Shown piece after piece: positions 33,898-41,908 of a stretch of DNA of 64,000 nt (positions within the stretch are counted from its first letter, which is position 1; every line of letters begins with the position of its first letter). A model generated the notes under the pieces. That model searched no databases. It saw only the letters and a program-made list of their open reading frames with translations, and had not been told where the DNA came from. Location of the stretch: assembly GCA_021821195.1 (NCBI GenBank), contig JAKACT010000007.1, positions 75,442 to 139,441 on the forward strand, read 5' to 3'. Position numbers and translations under genes: made by a program. The stretch comes from Pseudomonadota bacterium. GTDB taxonomy: Bacteria > Pseudomonadota > Gammaproteobacteria > Xanthomonadales > Xanthomonadaceae.

Positions 33898-35622
33898 TCA
33901 GTCCTTGGTGACGCGGTTGATCTCGATGAGGCTGGTGATCCCCTGTTTCACCTTGTCTAGCGCGGAGCGCCGCAGGTCGCGGACGCCGCTGCGCAGGGAC
34001 GCCTCGGTCAGCTGCTGGACATTACCACCAGCCAGCACGATCTGCTGGATTTCCTCGGTCATCGGCATCACCTGGTAGATGCCGGCGCGGCCCTTGTAGC
34101 CGCCGGTGCACTCGTCGCAGCCCACCGCCTCGTACACGGTGATGCCGGCGTGGACCTCGTCGGCGGTGAAGCCTTCGGCCAGCAGCGCGTGCTCGGGCAG
34201 GTGCACCGCGCGCTTGCAGTCGTGCAGGCGGCGCACCAGCCGCTGGGCGATGACCAGGTTCACCGAACTGGTGATGTTGTACGGCGCGATGCCCATGTTC
34301 ATCAGGCGGGCGATGGTCTGCGGGGCGTCGTTGGTGTGCAGGGTGGACAGCACCATGTGGCCGGTCTGCGCGGCCTTGATCGCGATCTCCGCGGTTTCCA
34401 GGTCGCGGATTTCGCCGACCATGATCACGTCCGGGTCCTGTCGCAGGAAGCTGCGCAGGGCGGCGGCGAAGGTCATGCCGCGCTTGGCATTCTGCTGCAC
34501 CTGGTTGACGCCGGGCAGGCGGATTTCCACCGGGTCTTCCACCGTGCTGATGTTGCGGGTTTCGTCGTTGAGGATGCCCAGCGCGGTATACAGGCTCACG
34601 GTCTTGCCGGAGCCGGTGGGGCCGGTGACCAACACCATGCCGTAGGGCTTGTGGATGTTGTCCAGGAACAGCTTCTGCTGGTCCGGCTCGTAACCCAGCT
34701 TCTCGATGCCCATCTTGGCGGCGCTGCCGTCCAGGATGCGCAGCACGATCTTTTCGCCGAACAGGGTGGGCAGGGTGCTGACGCGGAAATCGATCTGCTT
34801 GGTCTTGCTGAGGCTGAGCTTGATGCGGCCATCCTGTGGAACGCGCTTCTCCGCGATATCCAGCTGCGACATCACCTTCAGGCGCGCGGCGATGCGCGCA
34901 TGCAGCTTCACCGGCACCTTCTTGAAGGTCTTCAGGATGCCGTCGATGCGGAAGCGCACCCGGTAGTCCGTCTCGTACGGTTCGAAGTGGATGTCCGAGG
35001 CGCCGCGGCGGATTGCATCCACCAGCGCCTTGTTGACGAACTTCACGACCGGGGTGTCCTCGCCCTTGGCGTCCACGCCGGTGTCATTGCCCAGGTCGTC
35101 GTCGCCGCCGCTGACTTCCAGGCCGTCCAGGCCATCGGAATCGGCCAGGTCGTCGGCCATCGCGTCGGCCGCCTCCAGCCATTGGTCCAGGCAGCGCTTG
35201 ATCCGGTCGGCGTCCACCAGGATCGGTTCCACCGTCAAGTTGGTCTGGAACTTGATGTCATCCAGCGCGCGGTTGTTGGTGGGGTCGGAAGTGCCCACGA
35301 ACAGCCGGTTGCCGCGTTTGAACAGCGGCAGGACCTGGTGCTTGCGCAGCAGTTCTTCCTTGACCAGGGCGATCGCGGACTGGACCGGATCGATGGCCAG
35401 TGCGTCCACCAGCGGCATGCCGAACTCGATGGAATTAGCGGCTGCCAGCGCCCCCGGCGAGACCAAGCGACGGTCGGCCAGGTAGGACGCCATCGGCATT
35501 TTCTCGGCGGTGGCGCCGTCCATCGCCTTGCGCGCGACGGCTTCCTCCAGGGCGCCGTCCAGCACCAGGCGCCGGGCGATGCCGGTGATTCCCATCAGGT
35601 TGGCGGTGGGGGCGGTGCTCAT
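33898..35622 (-). CDS. pilB: Type IV pilus assembly ATPase PilB
   Basis: Walker A GPTGSGKT; SFLRQDPDVIMVGEIRDLETAEIA; tetracysteine region CDECTGGYKGRAGIYQV. Confidence 0.95.
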   Translation of the reverse strand: MSTAPTANLMGITGIARRLVLDGALEEAVARKAMDGATAEKMPMASYLADRRLVSPGALAAANSIEFGMPLVDALAIDPVQSAIALVKEELLRKHQVLPLFKRGNRLFVGTSDPTNNRALDDIKFQTNLTVEPILVDADRIKRCLDQWLEAADAMADDLADSDGLDGLEVSGGDDDLGNDTGVDAKGEDTPVVKFVNKALVDAIRRGASDIHFEPYETDYRVRFRIDGILKTFKKVPVKLHARIAARLKVMSQLDIAEKRVPQDGRIKLSLSKTKQIDFRVSTLPTLFGEKIVLRILDGSAAKMGIEKLGYEPDQQKLFLDNIHKPYGMVLVTGPTGSGKTVSLYTALGILNDETRNISTVEDPVEIRLPGVNQVQQNAKRGMTFAAALRSFLRQDPDVIMVGEIRDLETAEIAIKAAQTGHMVLSTLHTNDAPQTIARLMNMGIAPYNITSSVNLVIAQRLVRRLHDCKRAVHLPEHALLAEGFTADEVHAGITVYEAVGCDECTGGYKGRAGIYQVMPMTEEIQQIVLAGGNVQQLTEASLRSGVRDLRRSALDKVKQGITSLIEINRVTKD

Positions 35623-35728
35623 CGGTCGGGGGATCTCCACGGGAACGGTGCGACTTTAGCGTATACGCAAAACAAGGCCCAACGCGGCACCCAGCCGGCG
35701 TCTTGCGCAGCCGCAAATGCGCGGGGTA

Positions 35729-36907
35729 TCAGCTCGTGTCCGCGCTGCTCACCGCCGCCTGCAGGTTGCGCCAGCCGATCACGCGCACGCCGCTGCGCTC
35801 ATAGGCGTCTTCGCCGCCGTACACCAGCCACGGCGGCAGGGCTTCCGCACCGGCAAAACGCGCGGCCTTCTGCCCGGCGCGGATGTAGTCAGGCGTCACA
35901 GTGGCGCCGGACTTGATTTCCACCGGCTGCAGTCGGCCACTGGTTTCGAACAGCAGGTCTGCTTCCAGCCCATTGTTGTCGCGCCAGAAATACAGATCCG
36001 GTGGCAGGCCCTGATTCAGGCGGGCCTTGATGAATTCCCCCACCACCAGCGTTTCAAACAGCGCGCCGCGGAGCGGGTGCAGGCCCAGCGTGGCCGCATC
36101 GCGGATACCCAGCAGCCAGCATGCAAGGCCGGTATCGACGAAATGCAGCTTGGGCGATTTCACCAGCCGCTTGCCGAAGTTGCGGTGGTAGGGTGGCAGC
36201 AGGAACACGATGCCACTGGCTTCCAGCACCGACAGCCAAGCGCGCGCGGTGTGGTTGGAGATGCCAGTCTCGCCCGCCAGCGCGCTGATGTTGAGCAGCT
36301 GCCCGGTGCGCGCGGCGCACAGGCGCAGGAAACGCTGGAACGCGGAGAGATCCTGCACGTTGAGCACCTGCCGCACGTCGCGCTCCACATAGGTCGCGAC
36401 ATACGAGGCAAACCAGTCCGCAGGACGCAACGGCTGCGCATGCAGCGCGGGATACATGCCCAGCAGGAGCAGCGCATCCAGGGGGCGCTGGGCCGTCTGC
36501 GCAGCCGGCAATTCCGCCAGCGACAGCGGCAGCAGCCGGGTCATGCCCACCCGACCAGCCAGCGATTGGGTGACGCCGGACAACAGCCCGAACTGCTGGG
36601 AGCCGGTCAGCACGAACCGCCCCGGCACCCGATCCGCGTCCACCATGCCCTGCAGATACGAGAACAGATCCGGCCAGCGTTGCGCCTCATCGAACACCGC
36701 CCCGTGCGCGAAGCGCGCCAGGAAGCCGCGCGGGTCCTCGCTGGCGAAAGCACGCTCCTGCGGGTCTTCCAGGCTGACGTACGGCTTGTCGGCAAACAGC
36801 CGCCGCGCCAGCGTGGTCTTGCCTGACTGGCGCGGCCCGGTCATGGCCACCACCGGGAAGCCTTGGGCCAGGCGCTGCAGGGTTGGGGTCAGGGCACGGG
36901 GGAGCAT
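35729..36907 (-). CDS. AAA-family ATPase with DUF4143-type C-terminus
   Basis: Walker A TGPRQSGKTTLARRLF; FDEAQRWPDLFSYLQGMVD; RFVLTGSQQFGLL. Confidence 0.82.
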   Translation of the reverse strand: MLPRALTPTLQRLAQGFPVVAMTGPRQSGKTTLARRLFADKPYVSLEDPQERAFASEDPRGFLARFAHGAVFDEAQRWPDLFSYLQGMVDADRVPGRFVLTGSQQFGLLSGVTQSLAGRVGMTRLLPLSLAELPAAQTAQRPLDALLLLGMYPALHAQPLRPADWFASYVATYVERDVRQVLNVQDLSAFQRFLRLCAARTGQLLNISALAGETGISNHTARAWLSVLEASGIVFLLPPYHRNFGKRLVKSPKLHFVDTGLACWLLGIRDAATLGLHPLRGALFETLVVGEFIKARLNQGLPPDLYFWRDNNGLEADLLFETSGRLQPVEIKSGATVTPDYIRAGQKAARFAGAEALPPWLVYGGEDAYERSGVRVIGWRNLQAAVSSADTS

Positions 36908-36963
36908 ACTGAGATCATACAATACAAAGAACAAATCTCCGAAATGTATGAGTTTGTCGACAA

Positions 36964-37100
36964 CGGGGTCAGGTTCAGTTTCATCAGGCGGCCGAAACCG
37001 TACTGGCCGATGGGGCCTGATATTCGCGAACGGGGGGACATATCCGTTGTTGGTATCGGACTTCTGCCGCTTGGCGGCTCAGGAAGTGAACCTGATCCCG
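36964..37100. repeat. Degenerate 19-bp terminal inverted repeats flanking about 100 bp
   Basis: Left cggggtcaggttcagtttc; right ggaagtgaacctgatcccg; 16/19 complementary. Confidence 0.5.
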
Positions 37101-37120
37101 CTCCTGACCCGTTCCAAATA

Positions 37121-37138
37121 TGTCTTGCTTCAAGGACA
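37121..37138. promoter_or_regulatory. Candidate HipB operator O1
   Basis: TGTCT-N8-GGACA. Confidence 0.55.
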
Positions 37139-37160
37139 CATTTTGATGTATCAGGTAAAT

Positions 37161-37178
37161 TGTCTCGATTAAAGGACG
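37161..37178. promoter_or_regulatory. Candidate HipB operator O2
   Basis: TGTCT-N8-GGACG, exactly 40 nt from O1 and 9 nt before the hipB start codon. Confidence 0.55.
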
Positions 37179-37187
37179 GACTCGGTC

Positions 37188-37454
37188 ATGCATTTTCCGA
37201 TTCGCACGCTGCTGGATCTGGGAGAGGCCGTGCGCGGTGCGCGATGCGAACAGGGCTTGAAGGCAACCCTGGTCGCGGCGCAGTCCGGACGCAGCCGGGA
37301 TCTGCTGCATCGACTGGAAACGGGGCGGGATGTCACCACCGGCGCGTTGCTCGATGTGCTGCGCAGCATGGGGTACACCCTGCGCCTGGAGCCGTTGGGT
37401 TTGCCCACGCTGGAAGAAGTCCGCCAACGCTTCGCCGAAGACGATGACGACTGA
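37188..37454 (+). CDS. HipB-like HTH antitoxin
   Basis: LGEAVRGARCEQGLKATLVAAQSGRSRDLLHRLETGRDVTTGALLDVLRSMGYTL. Confidence 0.78.
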   Translation: MHFPIRTLLDLGEAVRGARCEQGLKATLVAAQSGRSRDLLHRLETGRDVTTGALLDVLRSMGYTLRLEPLGLPTLEEVRQRFAEDDDD

Positions 37455-38673
37455 CAGGGACATGGACGAGCGCATCAAGCTGCTGCAAGTGAATGTGGCA
37501 GGCCGTCTCTCTGGGCAGTTGCTGCAGCAGTCCGGCTTCGAATACCGCTATCTGCAGGCGGATCCGGCCCAGCCTGTGGTGGGGTTGCTGATGCCACCCG
37601 CGCGGCTTACCTGGCGCGACGGCGCGCTGTTCCCGGTGATGGATCAGAATCTCCCGGAAGGCGATCTGTTCAACCGCCTGCGCCAGCAATTCCCCAAGCA
37701 GGCGATGACTGCCATGCGCCTGATTGCGCAAATCGGCGACAACGGCATCGGCCGGCTGGGCTACCGCGTGCCCGGCGGCGCGGCACCGGCGGCGGGTGTG
37801 CCGATCGCCCGGCAAACCCTGCTGCGCATGCCGTTCACGGTGCAGGTGTTCGACGAACTGGTGGGTGCCTACCTTGCCACCGGTATTGGCGTGGCCGGCA
37901 TGCAGCCCAAGATCATGGTGCCCGACCGCGCCACCATCCCCATCCCCAATCTGATCGTGAAAACCGCCGGCGCAGGCTATCCCGGCCTGACCGCCAACGA
38001 ATATCTGTGCATGACGGCGGCCGCGCGTGCCGGCATCGACGCGGCCAAGGTGGAACTGAGCGACGACGGGCAACTCCTGCTGGTGGAGCGCTTCGATCTC
38101 GACGCCGATGGCCAGCGCCTCGGCTTCGAAGACGTGGCGTCGCTGATGGGGTTGCGCGTGCGCGATACGTTGTCCGAACGCAAATACCACGGCAGCTACG
38201 AGCGCATCGCCGAGCTGCTGGGCATGATCACCGGCAATCGTCGCGACCTGCAGCGCTTCTACGAACAACTGGCGTTTTCAATCATGGTGGGCAATGGCGA
38301 TGCCCATCTGAAAAACTTCGGCGTGCTCTATCGTGGCGTGGCCGACGACATCCGCCTTGCCCCCATGTTCGACGTCGTCACTACGCGCATCTACCGCTAC
38401 CAGCGCTCCCCCGGCGGCCCCGAACTGGAAGACCACAGCATGGCCCTGCGGCTGTGGTCGGGGAAAGCACGCCGTTCCAAGGCCTATCCCCTGCCGGAAG
38501 AACTGCGCCGTTTCGGCCGCGACGTCTGCGGCGTGCGCGATCCGCAGGCACCGTTGGACAGGATTGCCGCAGCCATGGCCGATACCCTGCACGCCGCCGA
38601 TCCACGCATTCCCGCCGGCCTGCTGGCGCGGCTGCGTCCGGTGTGGGAGAACGGAATCCGGTATGGGCAGTGA
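37444..38673 (+). CDS. HipA-family serine/threonine kinase toxin
   Basis: LLLVERFD, FSIMVGNGDAHLKNFGVLY, LAPMFDVV HipA motifs; overlaps hipB. Confidence 0.88.
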   Translation: MTTDRDMDERIKLLQVNVAGRLSGQLLQQSGFEYRYLQADPAQPVVGLLMPPARLTWRDGALFPVMDQNLPEGDLFNRLRQQFPKQAMTAMRLIAQIGDNGIGRLGYRVPGGAAPAAGVPIARQTLLRMPFTVQVFDELVGAYLATGIGVAGMQPKIMVPDRATIPIPNLIVKTAGAGYPGLTANEYLCMTAAARAGIDAAKVELSDDGQLLLVERFDLDADGQRLGFEDVASLMGLRVRDTLSERKYHGSYERIAELLGMITGNRRDLQRFYEQLAFSIMVGNGDAHLKNFGVLYRGVADDIRLAPMFDVVTTRIYRYQRSPGGPELEDHSMALRLWSGKARRSKAYPLPEELRRFGRDVCGVRDPQAPLDRIAAAMADTLHAADPRIPAGLLARLRPVWENGIRYGQ

Positions 38674-38732
38674 GAACCGCAGTCCGCCGCAGCCCGGCCC
38701 GATCCCGCAATCGTTCGCGCTAATCTAGCGTC

Positions 38733-39596
38733 ATGGGGAACCCGACGCTCAGCATCATCCTGCCAGCCAAAAACGAGTCCGAAGGCCTGCGCGGCACCTT
38801 GCCGGCGCTGCGGGTGGCTTATCCGGACGCGGAGATCATCGTCGTCGACGACGGCTCCACCGACGACACCGAGCGCGTCGCCCGCGAGGCAGGCGCCAGC
38901 GTGTTGTCCTCGCCCTATTCCATGGGCAACGGCGCCGCCATCAAGCGCGGTGCGCGTGCAGCAAGGGGCGAAATCCTGGTGTTCATGGATGCGGACGGCC
39001 AGCACGGCGCGGGCCACGTCCGCGCGCTGCTGGACAAGCTGGGTGAAGGCTACGACATGGTGGTGGGCGCCCGCGACCGCAGCGGCCAGGCCAACCTGCA
39101 CCGCGGCCTCGCAAATGGCTTCTACAACCGCCTGGCCAGCTGGATGACCGGCCACCGCATCGCGGACCTGACCTCCGGCTTCCGCGCCGTGCGCGCCGAC
39201 AAGTTCAGGGAGTTCCTGCACCTGCTGCCCAACGGCTTCAGCTACCCCACCACCAGCACCATGGCGTTCTTCCGCAGCGCCTACCCGGTGGCCTACGTGC
39301 CCATCCCGGTGGCCAGGCGGGTGGGCAACGGCAGCCACATCCGCCCGTTCAAGGACGGCGTGCGCTTCCTGCTGATCATCTTCAAGATCGCCAGCCTGTA
39401 CTCGCCGTTGAAGCTGTTCGCGCCGACGGCGGTAGTGTTCTTTCTTGCCGGCGCAGGGTGGTACGGATATACCTTCGCCACCCGGCACCAATTCACCAAT
39501 ATGAGCATGCTGTTGTTCAGCGCTGCAGTTATTATTTTCTTGATTGGACTGATTTCCGAGCAAATTACGAGTCTTTTGTATCGCACGGTGGAATGA
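38733..39596 (+). CDS. GT2 glycosyltransferase, DPM/GtrB-like, with C-terminal TM helices
   Basis: LSIILPAKNESEGL, IIVVDDGSTDDT, FMDADGQH, DLTSGFRAVRADKF; two hydrophobic C-terminal segments. Confidence 0.88.
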   Translation: MGNPTLSIILPAKNESEGLRGTLPALRVAYPDAEIIVVDDGSTDDTERVAREAGASVLSSPYSMGNGAAIKRGARAARGEILVFMDADGQHGAGHVRALLDKLGEGYDMVVGARDRSGQANLHRGLANGFYNRLASWMTGHRIADLTSGFRAVRADKFREFLHLLPNGFSYPTTSTMAFFRSAYPVAYVPIPVARRVGNGSHIRPFKDGVRFLLIIFKIASLYSPLKLFAPTAVVFFLAGAGWYGYTFATRHQFTNMSMLLFSAAVIIFLIGLISEQITSLLYRTVE

Positions 39597-39648
39597 GCAG
39601 TGAGCTTGATAACCACACCAGAATTTTGGATCGTTTGGTGAAGCGATA

Positions 39649-40809
39649 GTGCAGATTCAGTTGATTAGCCAATTTGGTAAGCCTGTGCGTGGCGTGAGCC
39701 CTTATTCCGATGGGCTATTGGCGGGGCTTCGGCGGCTCGGGAATGTCAACATCGAAGTGGTTGATTATAAATCCGCTTACCCTGGAGTACTGCATCCGGC
39801 ACAATACGAGCGTGTGGATGGGCGTGGCGAATTGAGTTGGTACAGCCCTGGCAGTTGGAAGGCAGTTGCCGGGAGATCTTCCGGAATTATGCACATCCAG
39901 CATTGGGCGCCGCCATTGGCTGTTTATTTATGGCCGCTGGTTCGCCTTGCTAAAAAGAACGGGCGCCGTGTTGTCGTAACTGTGCATAACCCCATTGCGC
40001 ATGAGAAAGTCGGGGTGTTTAGATTCTTTGAGCGTCGCCTGCTCTGTGCGGCGGATATGCTACTGGTGCACGGCGCGGTGGGGTGCAGGATTTTACAGGA
40101 GCGGATGGGCAGCACCGGGTCGTTGGTGCGCCGAATTGAACATGGGATGGCAGTCGCTGAACAGCCCGTGTCCCCGACACCTGATGATTATGCCAGTCTA
40201 GGGCTGGATCCTGCTTATCGCTATGTCTTGTTGTTTGGAAACCTGAGGGGCTATAAGGGCGTTGATGTTCTGTTGGATGCATGGAAGCGTGCGCAACCTC
40301 ACTTGGACAACGTCAGGCTAGTGATAGCGGGAAGGCTCTGGGATGGCGGTGGGCGATGGATCGGATGGGCCAGTGCTAGCCTGTTAGGTGTTGCCGGAGA
40401 TGCCCGCAGGATTCAGAGGATGTTGACATTTGAAGGATCAATGCGTGGCATCGTTTTGCGCGAAGGGTTCCAGAGCGATGCCGAAATCGATGCGTTGATC
40501 AGGGTCTGCGAATTTGCAGTTTTCCCATATGTGCGCTTCTCTGGGCAGTCTGGCGCAGCGTGCCGAGCGGCAGCTTTGGGAAGACCCGTATTGGTAAGTC
40601 GCGTGGGGGGGTTGCCCGACCTGGCCATTGACGAGAGCTGGGTCGTCGGGCCCGGTGATAGCTTGGCGCTGGCTGATCGGCTTTTGGAGAAGCTTGCAAA
40701 ATCCAGCTGGGACGGAGAGATAAATTTCGTGCAGCTGAATAAGGTACGCGGTTATGACTGGGACGCCGTTGCGCGCGATCACGTGGCGGCGTATCGGGAG
40801 CTTGCATGA
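39649..40809 (+). CDS. GT4-family glycosyltransferase
   Basis: QIQLISQFGKPVRGVSPYSDGLLAGL; YVLLFGNLRGYKGVDVLLDAWKRA; GTG start. Confidence 0.82.
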   Translation: MQIQLISQFGKPVRGVSPYSDGLLAGLRRLGNVNIEVVDYKSAYPGVLHPAQYERVDGRGELSWYSPGSWKAVAGRSSGIMHIQHWAPPLAVYLWPLVRLAKKNGRRVVVTVHNPIAHEKVGVFRFFERRLLCAADMLLVHGAVGCRILQERMGSTGSLVRRIEHGMAVAEQPVSPTPDDYASLGLDPAYRYVLLFGNLRGYKGVDVLLDAWKRAQPHLDNVRLVIAGRLWDGGGRWIGWASASLLGVAGDARRIQRMLTFEGSMRGIVLREGFQSDAEIDALIRVCEFAVFPYVRFSGQSGAACRAAALGRPVLVSRVGGLPDLAIDESWVVGPGDSLALADRLLEKLAKSSWDGEINFVQLNKVRGYDWDAVARDHVAAYRELA

Positions 40810-41837
40810 GGGCGCAGAACGACGAATTGCAGCCTGTCGTCAGCGTCTGCATCGCGAATTACAACGGTGAAAAGCTGTTGGATGAGTGCATCGAGTCTGT
40901 TCTATCCCAGGATTTCGGTGGAGACGTCGAAATTCTCGTGCACGATGACGCATCAACTGACGCATCTCTGCGCGTTTTGGAGGAGCGATACGCCGGCATC
41001 GTCGTTATCCCCAGCACCGTCAACGTTGGTTATTGTGTTTCCAATAATCGTCTCGCCGCCCGCGCCCGGGGGCAGTATCTTCTTTTGCTTAATAACGACG
41101 CGACCCTGAGGCAGGGGGCGCTGCGTGCGCTAGTTACCGACGCGGCGCTGCGCAGGGCTCCGTTTGCGCTCACCTTGGCACAGTATGACCGAAGGTCCGG
41201 CGCATTGGTCGATCTGGGAGTCAGGTTGGATCTGTTGCATACGCCGGTGGCTAATCATGAGGTGAATTGCCGGCGACTCGCCTATGTTCAGGGGGCATGT
41301 CTTTTCATTCGCCGTGATGACTGGTTCAGGCTGGGCGGCTTCCCTGAATGGATGCAGTCGAATGCGGAGGATGCGTACTTATGCGCTCTGGTGCGCCTGC
41401 ACGGAGGGGCGATAGGAGTGGTAGGGGGGAGTGGCTATGATCACCTCCAGGGTGCGAGTTTTGGCGGCAATCGGCTTGATAATCATGGCCTGAGTACGAC
41501 GTATCGTCGCCGATATCTGAGTGAGCGTAATCGTGCAAGCATGGTCTTCGTCTGCACGCCAGGGGCCACCTCTTGGTTTTTTTACGCAATGCAAGTGGTG
41601 GTGCTCCTTGTAGAGGGTGCGCTACTCAGTATGCTCAAACTCGATTGGAAGTTGTGGCGTACGATTTACTGGGCCGCGGCGAGGGATTCGCTGGGAATGC
41701 TGGGGAGGCTGCGCGCTGCTCGGCGACGGGCGCAGTCGGGGCGGAAAATAGGTCTTTGGTCATATCTGCGGATTTTAGACCCGATTCCCCATAAGCTGGT
41801 GATGTTCATCAAGTATGGCTTACCGCAGCTGAAGTAG
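40806..41837 (+). CDS. GT2-family glycosyltransferase
   Basis: VVSVCIANYNGEKLLDECIESVLSQ; LLLLNNDATLRQGAL; QGACLFIRRDDWFRLGGF. Confidence 0.85.
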   Translation: MRAQNDELQPVVSVCIANYNGEKLLDECIESVLSQDFGGDVEILVHDDASTDASLRVLEERYAGIVVIPSTVNVGYCVSNNRLAARARGQYLLLLNNDATLRQGALRALVTDAALRRAPFALTLAQYDRRSGALVDLGVRLDLLHTPVANHEVNCRRLAYVQGACLFIRRDDWFRLGGFPEWMQSNAEDAYLCALVRLHGGAIGVVGGSGYDHLQGASFGGNRLDNHGLSTTYRRRYLSERNRASMVFVCTPGATSWFFYAMQVVVLLVEGALLSMLKLDWKLWRTIYWAAARDSLGMLGRLRAARRRAQSGRKIGLWSYLRILDPIPHKLVMFIKYGLPQLK

Positions 41838-41908
41838 GCTCACTGACTGGTGGGCATCGCGCCGGTGCTGGCGCTCGTTTTGATCGGCGAATGGATATGA
41901 CGGACATT

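Noticed and set aside
39458-39649. Short ORF overlapping the 3' end of the DPM-like gene
   Set aside because: Overlaps an annotated gene out of frame; no recognisable product.
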